DNA from: Thuidium tamariscinum
Lineage: Eukaryota > Streptophyta > Bryopsida > Hypnales > Thuidiaceae
Reading direction: 5' to 3'
Assembly (NCBI GenBank): GCA_947034885.2
Contig: OX344755.2
Span: 25,613,052-25,677,051, forward strand
DNA: 64,000 bases
A program made the position numbers and the translations under genes. The notes beneath the pieces were generated by a model. The model saw nothing but the letters and a program-made list of their open reading frames with translations, made no database searches and had not been told where the DNA came from. Shown here piece after piece: positions 1 through 12,130 of this stretch. Numbering within the stretch: the stretch's first letter is position 1; every line of letters begins with the position of its first letter.

Positions 1-1120
1 TGTGCAACCCTCAGAAGACCCGGACTAGCGCTCAGAAGGACGCTTTATGGAAAACTCACCTTAAAACACTTTCAGTGTCATCTGCCTTTGGTTACGAAAG
101 AATACCTTTGAACTTGCCATCCGTAAACAGCTCTTTGCGAGCTTACGTCTGAAAGTGAGGGTGGTGGCTCCTGCACAAAGGAGACGAAAATTGACCAATA
201 CGAAGTTCGCTGACACAAACAGCCCCGGAATTTCCTCCTAAGAAGGACGGAATTAGGGATTTCAAAACGTATGGGTCTAACACATGAAAGGAAAATAAGT
301 TGTGTGAGCCAGGAGTGGCGATCAACCCCCCAAGAAGCAAGAATTCATGGTAAGAAAATGACGAATTCGACTCTCACATTGTGAATCATATAACGGTGTC
401 CAACTTCATATCACCAAGTAGGTGAGTGTCTTGCACTTATTTGATATTTTCCATACTTTGATAATCTGATTTGACAACCTAGATTGGCTAGTGAACTTCC
501 GGTCGACAAAATCAGTGCCTTAATGTACCTGCGAAAGACGACGCTGTACTAGTGCTCAAGCTGCGATCAATTCGAACACGGCTGATCGATGCAACTTTTT
601 GGATGCTACATGTGGGTGTCCAAATAAATCAACAGCAACAGCGTCATTCAAATGCACCCAAAAATTGGTGGCAGTGCGTTACTTCCAAGACAAGCGGCGA
701 ACCACGACCACCCACTCCCCAACCCAACCCGTCAGCCAAGCTCCCAAATTGAGATGCGCACGCCACTGGGAGTGGAAGTAGCGAACGAGTTCCTGCCGGG
801 GTTCCGCCTCCGTCCCTTCCAAGACACGCATTGCAGCAAGCTGAGCCATCTGCTTTACCCCTGGAACGCCGCTGCGGACAGTCGGACACTAAGTGTCCGA
901 TGGATGACAGAGAATTCTGGGGCAGAAGTGCAATTGTTCATCCTCAAATTTTGTGTAAAAAGGGGAGGTCATGAATAGTAGCTTGGTCTATGGTGAATTA
1001 TTTTTGAATTTTTTAGTAGATGATTCACATGGTTTAAAAATGATGATTTTTACGAGGACCGGTCTATCTTTCTAGTGATAACCCCTAACCCTAAAAAGAT
1101 AGACCTGTTACCACTGATTT
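1..1120. other. Low-copy-looking region without a supported gene
   Basis: I see no conserved protein domain or tRNA here. The short open frames between 552 and 978 overlap in several frames and resemble nothing I know. A small hairpin lies at about 1063-1112, where GGTCTATCTTT pairs with AAAGATAGACC. The last 40 bases or so (about 1080-1120) align with the reverse complement of about 11548-11600, so they look like the outer left arm of the palindromic element that the neighbouring LINE interrupted. Confidence 0.5.
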
Positions 1121-2164
1121 CAAGCCTCATTGTTTTTGTTTTGTTTTTGAACAAATGGGGGAACCATTGCATTAAAAAAAACGGAAACCACAACAGCCAA
1201 GCCAAAAAGGCTGGAATAGAGCATTAAAAAAAGAAAAAAAAGGAAAGTTAACTAAACCTAGATAAAAATACAAGAAGGAGGGCCTTGCCTCCTCTAGATG
1301 ATGGAGGACCCGATTCTAGATGCAATAATTGGAGACTTGAGCCATACACTATCAAATTTGTCCCAAATAGATGTGGCATCGTGTGGACGTTGGTGAGCGC
1401 AACATTGGGCTTTTAGTTGCACAGCTCGGCATGAGTCAAGGAGTGCATCCCAAACAGTGGCCTGTATGAGTTCCAAGGGCCACCGCTGCTATGAAAAGAT
1501 TGTACTGGTACGTGAGAGCCAAATAATCCAAATGCACAACCCCCTGAGTAAGGACCAAATATGTTTGAGTTTTCGAAATCGCTTGGGGGTTGATGATCCA
1601 AAAACGCATTGGGTGAATGTCATCCTGGCCTGAGGTCCTGTGATAAGATGCACATTCTTGAATCTTGAGGTAGTAGAGTATGGATTGAGAGTAATTCCAC
1701 ACCTCCTGAGCTCTTGGGCATGCAAAAAATCGATGGTGTAGCGATTCCTCTTCCCCTAGGTTATAATAGTTGCATTGTGTGTCAATGTTTGGGTTGATCA
1801 AGGCCCTCCAAGAATGCACTGCAATTGCATTGTGGAACACGGACCAAACAAAAGCAGCTTCCTTTTTAGATCTATCTTTTTGCCAAATGTCGTGCCAATC
1901 AAGGAGGAAGGCTTGTGCAAGGTGCCCTATCCACTTAGATGGAATTGACCTACTTAGCTGAGAATTTTTGGTGATAAGGTGCTGTCCTAAGGCTGTCGTG
2001 TATGACATAAGCTGAGTGTCACCATCCCATAGCCACCTTCTTGGGTTGAAATTCAGAGATTGAATTGCCCCAAAATATATGAGATGAGGATTACGTTGCT
2101 GACCTTTATGCACCTTAAGAATGCGGACTCTGCGGACGAAACCCGAATACTCGATGATTCGATC

Positions 2165-2393
2165 CACTAGAAGAAAACCATGTTAAAATCCTTGAAAACA
2201 CGTCATGTAGTTTGTGTTGAGTTCTTGTTCCAAAACACAGTTAAAATGCAGTCAAAACGCAAAAAAATGCAGAAAAAGCATTTTTTTGCGTTTTTTTGCA
2301 TTTTGACTGCATTTTAACTGCGTTTTGAAACAAGAACTCAACATAAACTACATGACGTGTTTTCAGGGATTTTAACATGGTTTTCTTCTAGTG
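2165..2393. mobile_element. CACTA-type palindromic MITE
   Basis: This 229-bp element starts CACTAGAAGAAAACCATG and ends with the inverse, CATGGTTTTCTTCTAGTG. It is flanked by a 3-bp duplication, ATC (2162-2164 and 2394-2396), as is usual for the CACTA superfamily. Almost the whole length folds on itself around a centre near 2280. It lies inside the LINE, so it is younger than the LINE. Confidence 0.85.
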
Positions 2394-5108
2394 ATCTGGG
2401 GCTGGGATCAGAGTCAACTGATTCGTAGTAAGGTCCATTGTTGTCGTGATATCATTGTCAGTCAAGGTCAAGGACTACAGATTAGGAGCTAGAATCCAAT
2501 TGTTGGAGATTTGGTTCTACCAGACTACCACTGGATCAGTCTCATTTCTCTATAGAAAAATCCCAACCCACTCATTCACCTGAACTGTGTCGAATTGATT
2601 CCTAATCAAATACAACCAATCCGTAGGAATTGAAGTGATGAGTTCGAACCAATGATTCTTCTCGAAGCTTGTGAGTGAAAATTCTGTTGACACCACCGCC
2701 CACAGTTTAAAATCTTGGGAGTTAAGGTCCGGGTCTAAACGAGGTAATAGGAACCAATTTTGACGTAATCATTGCTTTTTTTGGACAATTATTGATTTTA
2801 AAGCTCAAATTTGAATAAATTTGTCTTAACAAATTATACTTTAAGAATCATAGATGTTATAGTGTCATGTTAAAGCATTTTATTGTCTATTATGTCATCA
2901 TTTTATTTTAATTAAGCATAAAAAACCTCATGTAACCAATGCTTTTTAGTCCTTTGGTGAAATTCAAAATAGAGGATTTAGGAACTTTTCTATTGAAATT
3001 TTTAATATTTTTAATAGAATTTGTCAATAACAACTTTGAACAATTTTTAGAATCAATTTTGATGAAATTGATGAAGTTTTTGAATAAAACATTCCTTGAA
3101 AATTTCAAAAGGACCTCCAAAAGGACCTATAAGCATGTCAAAATTGGCTCCTATTATCTTGTTTTGACCTGTCCCACAAGTCCTTGATAATACGCATCCC
3201 GTTTTGAGCAAGAGTCCGAGTTCTCTCAACTGCAAAGTTGAAATTTGAGCCGATGTAGCTAGTGGCCCACCATATATTCGTTCTGAGTACTTCATCTACG
3301 TTAGTAGGAGGGGAAGGTTCTATATATTTTACTATCTGTTTCCAAGCACAAATAATCCTATTCCAAACCTTAGATCCTCGTGATACTGAAGGTTTATAGA
3401 TCATTAGCCATCCTTGGGAAGGGTACCAAAATCCGCATCTACGATGAGGCTTCATCCTGTTGATTCTAAGTCTAAGAAGGATCTTAAGATTAGAGATTCG
3501 AGGTTCAATGGCAAATAAGATCCATTTTGCTAATAAGGCAGTAAGTGATACCTCTGGATTTAGAAACTTGAGCCCTCCAAGTTTTGGGGGGAGACAACAA
3601 TCGTTCCATCTAACGCGTGTGCGAGTTGTGTGCTTGGTGCCGCTCCATAAGAAGTTATGTAAGCTACCTCTTATATCTCAAAGAGCCTAGAGGGAGCCAC
3701 ACCAAATAGTGATAAAATAATAAATGGTGGATAGAAGGACGACATTTACCATTGTTACGCGACCTGCTAAGGAAAGTCTTTGAATTGTCCAGTAAGACAC
3801 TTTCTTCGAGACTTTGTTTTGAAGGAACACATCAACGTCGTCTGTTGTCAACGTAATTCCAAATGGTGCCCCAAAAAGTTTGGTAAGAGAGCCAAGTGGT
3901 GCCCTAGTGAGATTGAAGTGATCTATTCAGTCAAGTTGAGGTTTAGATGGAAACCAAAACAAAAGATTCTTTACCTAGTAATCCAGTTGATGATAAGACC
4001 TGTAGCTTTGCCAAATCTTGTGAGGAGTGCAATTGTGTTTTGAAGATTAGTTTCTCTTCCCTAAATTGACATCCCTGTATCGTCCGCATACTGCGCCACT
4101 AGTTGCTACAAATCACTTTGTGGAAGCTGGATCCCTTGGATGTTGCCGATTTATTGTTCCACCTTTGCTGCCATCTGTAACACTTCTCCTACTAACAAGA
4201 ACAAATAGGAAGCAAGGGGGGGGCACTCTTGTTGGACGCCTCTATTAATAGGAAATTGGGTGGTCACAGTTTCGTTGATCAAAATTGCTACCGAGGCATT
4301 ATAAAGCAACATCATAACTAGGCGGGAGAATGAATTAGGAATCCCTATTTTCTTCAGAGCTTGAACCAAGAAGTCCCATGACACTATGTCGTAGGCTTTG
4401 GTGAAGTCGAGCTTCAGAAATATCAAATCCTAGTCAAACTCCCGCGTCCATTCGACAGTCTCATTTTGAAGTAGTATGTTACCGAGAATATGGCAAAATG
4501 GTAAAAAATGCAGATTGCTCAGGGCTAATAATGTCTTTAGGCAACTTTCGTAACCTACTCTGTAACGTCTTAGCTATTATTTTATAAGAAACGTTCAATA
4601 ATGTTATAAGATGCCAATTGGATAAGTTTGCTTTGTCACCTGATTTGAAAAGTAACGTGATAATTCCCGATGTCATGCCTGGAGGAAAACTACCATGGTT
4701 GACGATGTTGGTGATCATCTCGGTGAATGCATCTCCGATAAGCTCCCAATATTTGTAGAAAAATTCCGTTGTTGTCCCGTCTAGACCTGGGCTCTTTGAT
4801 TTTGCCATTAACATCAGAGCTTGATGTAGTTCGGATTTGCTTATTAGAATCTCAAGTTGTTGCGATATCTCCAGGGAGAAACAATTCTCTACGCATGAGA
4901 GGATCGCAACCCTATCTGCTTCTGTTTTTGTTGAGGGGGTCTCTACTGTATAAATCGAGTATAAAATTCAAGGCATATATTTTCTATTTCTTATCTATCC
5001 TACTGAATCCTTCCGTCTTGATTCCAAAGTTTAGTCAAAAGAGGTTTTTTCGGGGTATTGAGAGACTGTTTCAGCCTCGTTCCCCATTTTGTGAACTAGC
5101 TACTGCTG

Positions 5109-5353
5109 GTCAGAATTAAAAAAATTTAAAAAATTTAAAAATTTAAAAAATTTAAAAATTTAAAAAATTTAAAAATTTAAAAAATTTAAAAATTTAAAAA
5201 ATTTAAAAATTTAAAAAATTTAAAAATTTAAAAAATTTAAAATTTTTTAAAATTTTAAAATTTAAAATTTTAAAATTTAAAATTTTTAAAAAAAAATTTT
5301 AATTTAATAAAATATTATTATCTGATGTGGCAGTCTTTGTACCACATCAGATC
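5109..5353. mobile_element. AT-rich insertion with a terminal hairpin, in the LINE
   Basis: The direct repeat CTACTGCTGG flanks this stretch at 5099-5108 and 5354-5363, so about 245 bp were inserted with a 10-bp target duplication. The body is a simple alternation of A and T runs (AAAAATTTAAAAAATTTA-like, to about 5300). It ends in a hairpin, CTGATGTGG with CCACATCAG (about 5322-5351). The same hairpin stem recurs at about 20934-20954. The element class is not clear: a 10-bp duplication could suit a Mutator-like element or a short retroposon. Confidence 0.55.
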
Positions 5354-5443
5354 TACTGCTGGGACTGTTTCCAGCGAGTTCCCACAGTCCGGGAACTTGT
5401 AGTCTCCCAACATGGTGAGAAAACCTCTTATGTATCGATGAAG

Positions 5444-6177
5444 GGTTAATGCAAGAAACACTTGTACTATTTTCCATCTCAATCTAAGTACTGATTTGTT
5501 TTTTGGCCATAACTTTTGCATTTTTGCTCAAAATGACTCAAGATTTCTAGAGAAGGTACTCATGTCTATCATACACCTTACATAATTTTTTCATAATTTT
5601 CAAAAATATTTTAATACTAAAATAGTACTAGTGATTAAATGTTACAAATGAAAATTTGAAGGTTTTTAGTACTAAAGAGTACCTTTTTTTAATGATTTTG
5701 AGATGAAATTTGGATGAAATGGTCTTCTAGCAGACTTACATCTCTCTACGTGAGGTATTTTGAAAAAAGGTATTTTTATGTGGTGTGGAAGTCTACAAAG
5801 TGAGCTTCTTCTTGCTTGAATTTTGAAACATATAAAACATTATTTGGGTTTTTTTTTGGTGAATGACCATTTGTTGCAAATGGAAACTTTTTATTTTTTT
5901 TTGTTTACTTATTTTTACTATTTTTCTAGAATTAAAACATGAAAGAATGTATTTTCTTGAGGTTTGGCGCTTTTTAAGTTCTCCTACTTAGAGAATTTTT
6001 CTATCAATTTCCTTTCGTGAAAACCTTCATTTTAGAAGTGTATATATTGTTCATAATTTTCAAATATTTTTCAAATATTTTTCAAATTAATTTTCTAATT
6101 TTAAAGTACTCCAAAAAAAAGTCATGGGTATTGTTGTAAAATGCAACAAATAGTACAAGTGTTTCTTGCATTCATCC
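5444..6177. mobile_element. MITE, GGTGAATGCAAG family, copy 1 (in the LINE)
   Basis: This is a 734-bp non-coding element with inverted ends of the form GG(A/T)TGAATGCAAGAAACAC, flanked by a 5-bp duplication TGAAG (5439-5443 and 6178-6182). Removing it would leave an open LINE frame across the site, which supports the boundaries. It is most similar to the reverse complement of the copy at 17795-18528, and copies at 18763 and 57294 are related. It codes for no protein I can see. Confidence 0.8.
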
Positions 6178-7699
6178 TGAAGTACGTGGAGGTTCATGTA
6201 CTATATTGAAAAACTTTGCACAGAGTTTATCCCCAAAGAGGTGCCAACAAGATCGTGATTGAATCTTTTGCCCTTCCAACTTTCAATGTTCAAACTCAGC
6301 TAGTTCTAAGCGAATTTGGTTAACCGCTTTCTGAATTGGAGATGAGTGAGGTTGTTGTTGAAGTTTGGTAGACCTCTTATTCAAGTTCAACCTACGCTCT
6401 TCTTCTTGTTGTTTGTTGGCTCTCGCTCTTTGGATACAATACCGATGGTAGTATCAAGTAACTCTCTTCAATTTGGTGAAGAAAGAGGTTGTATTTGGGG
6501 CAAACCTCTAAGCTTCAAGGATTCCTCTTTCAGCTTCATCAAGGTAGAGTGATGACATTGCCCATCTACTGGGCCGCAATGGTGTCTTTGCTAGTTCTAT
6601 GACCATTGAAATAGGATAGTGGTTTGATCTAGTATGATCACCTCAGATTCTATATTCGATGATTTTCCGTTCTCTGAGTGGGTCGTCAGGGAAGATATAA
6701 CAACAGTCCAATCTTGCCATGATCCTTGTAGAGTTGTTGCGAGCATTATCCCACAAGAAAGATAAAGAGGGTTGAGTCAAAGGATAGTCTATAACCTCTA
6801 AAGTATCTTTAAGTCCATTAAATAACTATCTCTCATGTGATGTCAATACCCTACCACAAGAACTAGTTTTGTTTGATCGACGCTCAACCATGTTGAAGTC
6901 TCCTAAGAGTATCCATCTGCGGTTGTTGGGCAATTTTTGGGTCATAGTTTCCTAGAGAACCTTCTAGCTTTGTATTCCATTGGAGCATATATATTTATAA
7001 AGCCAAGATCCCCTCATGGTATCCTAGAGAGAATGTACCAAAGTACACGGCCACCAAATAGGGAACCTGTTTGGATGATATGGCTTGACAATTTTGGAGA
7101 GATGAAAGAGGCTACACTACCTTTCCCAAAACAATTGCCATCAAGGGAATAGCCGAGCTCTGCATCGGTGTAGGAGAAGGTAGCTCGACGCCATAACTGC
7201 CTACCAAAGTTAGCAGTGCTTTGTCTTCTTAACTTATGTTCTTGAAGGAACACAAAGTCTACGGGGATTCTATGTAAGTAGTTGCGTAGATTATCTATAG
7301 CTTAGGGGGGTTTCAGTCCACGTATGCTTTGTGATATTATGCTAATTTTCATGTTGAGTACAAACCAGGAGTTTTCCCAGTGCTCCCTGCGCGATCTGTA
7401 TTAGAGGATTTACGAAATCCCCATGTATCTAATGAAGAATCTGAGGAAACTAAAGTTATTCAAATATGAGGTTGCTGATGTGCAACCTTTTTCTGTTGTC
7501 TAGCAGAGGCTCTGATGTTGCAGAGGGAAAGCTCTCCTTTAGTATTACCATCCCAGGTTGAAGGCTCAATGTTAATCCACGGACCATCACCTTCGACTAT
7601 CTCTAGGGTTAAAGGATCAATTGCTAACCACTATGCCAGGGCTCCAGAAATATGGTTGAAGACTTTAATGGCCAAAGATGTGCCAATGTTTGTAGACAG

Positions 7700-9777
7700 G
7701 GAAATAAGTTCGGAAGTTTCCTAGAGAGGGATCAAGTTCAATGGTGCATCTACAAACTGATCAAGATCAATGTGTGGTTTGTTTGAAGGAATGGAGGGAA
7801 CAATGAAGTTGAGGTTAGGGTTGGGTGAGATTGGAGATGTTGATATGGGAATTGCTGAGATCGGATGATCGCTAGTGAAAGAATGGCTATTTTGTTTCTG
7901 AGTTGAAGAGGTACTAGCTACCAAGTTTTCGGTATCTAACATCTTGGTTGTTTGATATGGTGCTCTAGGTAATAGCTCTGGTTTGATGGATTGAGAAGGA
8001 CTGTTCCCTTGAGGGGCAAGGGCAAAGTTATGTGGATTGAGGTCATTCGAGGGGACTACCCTGTTGGTGTTAGAGGCTTGGTTCTTGTAGAATGGAGAGG
8101 AGTAATTGATCTGGTTTGCAATACTACGGTTTGCTAAACGAAGAAGATCTAAGGTGAAAGAATCTGTAGGAGGTATTAGTCTTTGTGGATCTTGAAGTGG
8201 TAGGGGAAGGATGGATGGATCGATCTTTGATGTACTCGTATGACTACGAGATGGGAAAAGTTTCAACATGGAAGGTGTTTTCAGGTTGGATCTATGTTCC
8301 TGGGGAGAGAGCTTTGTCTAGTAGATCTAGGTTGAAAGTACGAGAACATGTGTGGAACACTATATAATTGTGCTTCTTCCCTTCTTCTTTCTATGGACAC
8401 CCTCTGAGCCTAGTAGTGACTCGGGGAGGCGGGTGTTGCTGATCCCCTAAATATACGATCCCTTCTATGGTTCTGAACCGATATGAAACCTTCGTGGTCA
8501 AGTGACAGAGGAGGGGGACGATACGAGTTACCTCCGTACTTATTGTGTTGATTATAATTCCGGTACTGAGAAGCTGAAGATCTATCTTTACTGAACTCGT
8601 GGTGTCGGTGGAGGTCATGAGTGGCTCCAATAAAGGGGTTTACTGATGAGTTCTGAGATTCGATCACAAGGAGGCCCTTGCTAACTACTTGCTTTCCAAT
8701 GTTGTTGATCGTGGAGCAATCAGAACTTGAATGGGAGGAGGCACCGCATCTACTGCAGTTGAGACGTAAATCTTCATATACTACTTGGATCTATGTTACC
8801 TCTCGGCCTCCTATCTCAATGAGTAGCTTAGAAGACCATCCCTGCGAGAGATCTAGGACTACACAATATTTGTGGTAATTAAGCGCCGGGTTAGGAGTAT
8901 CTTGTTCAAGGACTCTACCGAGATGTCGACAGAGTGCTTCGAAGAATGGTATGAGCTCAGCGGTAGGTTTTATACCGTTAATTAATATGGATGATTGAAG
9001 CTACCACTAACTTCAGGGTTAAAAAACGGGTTGCTAGGGTTGGTATGTGGTTTGGCCACCCGGGAACGTATGGAGTTGCAAGTTAATGGCTCTTTGTACA
9101 GCTATTAGACTATCAAATTTGACATAATGAAAGCCGTTTCCTGCTTGTTTGTGTAAGATAATGTGGTGCGGATGCAATTGGTTGCCTAGATTTGTAAGCT
9201 AGAAGTTGGTAGCAGTCTCTTTTAGTCGTCTTCCTACAAAGCCCGCTATAACCACATGGTTTTGAATATACGATATTTCTTGAGCTAGGACACTGGGTTC
9301 AATAATGTTGTGTGGAAGTACCTTGTATGGTTGCACGAGTAAACCCACCTAGTTCCTTTATGCTGTCGGTGGTAAAATTTTGTTCACCGCAGTTGAGAAC
9401 AAGTTGAGATTCTATAGATGGTAAGGTAAACGGTTCCTTTCCTACTGGCCTAGCTTTGAGAGAGGAGGAACGTCTTCCGTTGATGAACTGTGGAGATCCG
9501 GGACTGTAGGGTGCAGATCTGGAACTGTGTGGTATAGACTTGGAACTATGTGGTGTAGATCTGAGACTTGGGATCTCTGACTACCCGTGCCTTGGCTTTG
9601 CCTCTTGTTGAGTTGCCACCACTGTTGAACTTGTTTGCCCTACGACTGACCCACCATAAGTGTGTTGTTAGTGAATGGATCCAGTTGATTGTTTCTTGCG
9701 TGCTGACGGTGAAGCTCCATATATTCGTCAGCCGTATAGCGTCTTCCATCTCGAACTACATCTCGGTACGTTGACAT
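7700..9777 (-). pseudogene. LINE ORF1 (gag-like nucleic-acid-binding protein), broken
   Basis: The frame opens with ATG at 9777, giving MSTYRDVVRDGRRYTADEYM, which I take as the start because it directly follows the LINE leader. A CCHC zinc knuckle of the form C-x2-C-x4-H-x4-C is readable at about 8713-8757 (CSRCGASSHSSSDC). A proline, serine and asparagine-rich tail follows, open from 8269 to 7721. ORF1 proteins of plant LINEs bind the element RNA. The frame is interrupted several times, so only fragments would be made. The boundary with ORF2 near 7.4-7.7 kb is approximate. Confidence 0.7.
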
Positions 9778-10095
9778 CTTCAAATCTAGTTTAAATGCTA
9801 AGTACGTTTATTGACAGATCAAGTTGATCAAGGTTTGAAAGAATAAAACAAAGAGAGATTCGAAAAAGAGTTTTGAAATAGCCGAATGTCGAGCTTCAAG
9901 TGACCGGTTGAACACTTGAACCCTAGACCACCAGTCGTATTTCTGTGAAATGTGCAAAACTTCTTGCTAAGCTACTCTTCTTCAAAGGCAATGACGATCT
10001 CAATGTTGCAAGAAAAATTGTAACGTCTCTGTGCAGCAACTCCGCCATCGGTCCGCATCGCTCCTCCAACCCTATCCTTGCTACTATATATGAAG

Positions 10096-11560
10096 CAAGC
10101 CTCATTGTTCATTACTTAGTTTGTTGTCATTTTGAATATATAAATATATATATATATATTGTGTGTGTATATATATGTATGTATACAAATTCTTTTTTTT
10201 CTTTTTCAACGATGAAATTACATGTCTTCTTTCCTTCACAAAAATTTTAGATTCTTTTGACAAAAATTAATTTTTATGAGAATTTTCGAAGGAAAAATGA
10301 AGAAAAATCATATCAAGTAGAAAACTATTTCAAAACTTCTCCATGTGTTTACATTACAATGAAAAACATCATAGTGTAAACACAACTTCCATATCATTCT
10401 ATAATTAAAATATAATTAACATTGAAAATACATCCAAAGTTCAGATTCCAATATTCAATATTTCAACTTTTTCCAAAATTCCAATTGGAGTAGAAACTAG
10501 AGTAGATGACCTTCATTTTGTTAGTTGGACTCAAATTCAAAAAATACCATTTTTTTGAGAAATTTTAGATTTAGAGCAAAGAGCAACAACTTTTCAAAAT
10601 ACATTGAAATAACAAATTTTGCCATCCATTTTTTTTACTTACTTCTTAGCTACATGAAAACAAACACTATATTAGACTAAAAACTCAAGTGGATATTCTT
10701 TGTGACACAAAATGAAAGGCCAACAAACCAAAGTGTATGAAAAAACTGCTTCTCGTTTCTTTTGAGGACCCTAGATTGTCATCCAAATGCCACAAAATGG
10801 CAATTGTGGTAAGCCAGGGTTAATGTTGCCAACACCAATTAGTTGTGGCTTTTGAATGACCAGAAGTTGATCTCAAGAAAGATTGAAAGCATTTTTTCAT
10901 CCATTTTTTTTTCTTGTTGACCTTTCATGAAGGGTTATAAAGAATATCCAATTGAGTTTGTAGTCTTGCTAATATTTGTCTTCATATGAATGAGAAGTTA
11001 GTAAAAAAATGGATCACAAAATATACCATTTTAGTGTATTTACGGAACTTACTACTTGCTCTAAATTTGTACTTTCACTACAGAAATGAATTTTTTTTGA
11101 GTTTGAGCCCAACTAACAAAATGAACGTCATCTACTCTAGTTTCTATTACAATTTGAATTTTGGAAAAATTAATATAATTCAATTTTTTGTATTGCCATA
11201 TGAATTTTGGATGTATTTTTTATGTCTATCAAATTCTAAGTTATAGAATGACATAGAAATTGAGCTTATACAATGATGTTCTATGATATTGATCAATGTA
11301 ATATATGCATATGGTGAATTTTCAGTTTTTTTTAAATAATTTTCCATTTGATGTGATTTTCCTTCACTTTTCCTTCAAAAATTCTCAAAAAAATCAATTC
11401 TATACCAAAAAAAAAAAAGCCTAAATTTTTTGTAAAGTGCAAAAGATATGTAATTTCATCTTTTATAAATAAATATAAAAAATTTCACACATATCTAAGT
11501 CAAAAATGGAAAAAAACTGTATGATGGGCAATGAGGCCTTGAATTAGTGGTTATAGATTT
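10096..11560. repeat. Large degenerate palindrome (foldback element), split by the LINE
   Basis: The stretch from about 10110 to 10800 matches the reverse complement of about 10830-11550. Examples are CTAGAGTAGATGACCTTCAT at about 10498 and its near-inverse around 11125-11150. The arms are diverged by perhaps 20-25% by eye, and the centre is near 10815. The left arm continues on the far side of the LINE (about 1080-1134), because ACCACTGATTTCAAGCC there pairs with the sequence at about 11535-11560. Its true outer ends are not certain. No coding sequence is visible. Confidence 0.7.
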
Positions 11561-11905
11561 GGTCTTCATAGGTTAAATTGATTGCCAATGACTTTGTGTA
11601 TATACTTCAAGACATAGTAGAAAATTTTAGTGATTTTTGTCCTATTAGTTAGTGTATGTGGATAATCTTCATCTACAAAATTAGTGTTAGTACAAATTTT
11701 CTTATTTTTTTGGTCAAAATTTATACAATCTCTTTCAACTTATACCAACAATGCTAGTGTGTGAGCATGAACATGTGAGCATGAACATGCGAGCAGGTGA
11801 GCTTCTAATATGTATATAAGTAGATATACTACCACCTTTGAAGGTGTTTATAGTGAAAATATCTATAATATAGCGGTACCTATAGTATAAATATATTCTT
11901 ATCAT

Positions 11906-12127
11906 CACTACAAGAGAAAGGGGTGTTTTAAATGAGTTTTAAAGTATAGTCTTAGACATAAGATTTCAAGTAAAAACCTTTAAGGCGATTTTCAGCAAAA
12001 TTTTATTAGAAATACATGTATTTCTAGTAAAATCTTGTTGAAAATTGCTTTAAAGGTCATTACTTATAATTTGATTTCTAGGTCTATATTTTAAAATTCA
12101 CTTAAAATACCCCATTCTCTTATAGTG
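11906..12127. mobile_element. CACTA-type palindromic MITE
   Basis: This 222-bp element begins CACTACAAGAGAAAGGGGTG and ends with a diverged inverse (CCCCATTCTCTTATAGTG). A 3-bp duplication CAT flanks it (11903-11905 and 12128-12130). It is an older relative of the copy at 19834-20045, with more mismatches between its arms. Confidence 0.85.
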
Positions 12128-12130
12128 CAT

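Larger units (their letters stand above)
1436..7350 (-). pseudogene. LINE ORF2 (endonuclease-reverse transcriptase), broken
   Basis: The endonuclease part begins near 7350. It includes DFVFLQEHKLRRQS (about 7200-7250), INIYAP and a catalytic-type GDFN motif at 6892-6903. The reverse transcriptase part shows SPGLDGTTTEFF and the region up to the LLNVSYKIIAKTLQSRL block at 4479-4814, then LKLDFTKAYDIVSWDFL at about 4375-4425, and a YADD active-site motif at 4079-4090 in another frame. A C-terminal zf-RVT-like region (for example RRWLWDGD and a Cys/His cluster) lies at 1436-2167. Stops, frameshifts and three nested insertions break the frame. The RGVRQGCPL-type block has drifted to RGVQQECPPL. 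The family assignment is secure and the coordinates of the domains are approximate. Confidence 0.85.
1135..10095 (-). mobile_element. Near full-length plant LINE (L1-type non-LTR retrotransposon), decayed
   Basis: The element runs on the minus strand from a 5' end at 10095 to an A-rich 3' tail at about 1135-1150. Both ends are flanked by the same 14 bases, CAAGCCTCATTGTT, at 1121-1134 and 10096-10109, which marks a target-primed insertion. Parts in order are a 5' leader (10095-9778), an ORF1-like gag with a zinc knuckle, an apurinic-type endonuclease, a reverse transcriptase, and a C-terminal zf-RVT-like region. Three later insertions interrupt it: a CACTA-type MITE (2165-2393), an AT-rich element (5109-5353) and a 734-bp MITE (5444-6177). 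Without these it is about 7.8 kb. Many stops and frameshifts show that it cannot be expressed intact. Its target lay inside an older palindromic element. Confidence 0.9.

Noticed and set aside
552-978. Overlapping small frames near the window start
   Set aside because: Three frames are open over the same bases, with low-complexity proline and glutamine runs and no recognisable family.
1080-1094. CCCTAACCCTAAA, a plant telomere-like sequence
   Set aside because: Only two units are present and they lie inside a palindromic element arm, so this is not evidence of a telomere or telomeric insertion.
5109-5353. Helitron interpretation based on a 5' TC and a hairpin near one end
   Set aside because: There is no CTRR terminus after the hairpin, and a 10-bp target duplication is present, which Helitrons do not make.
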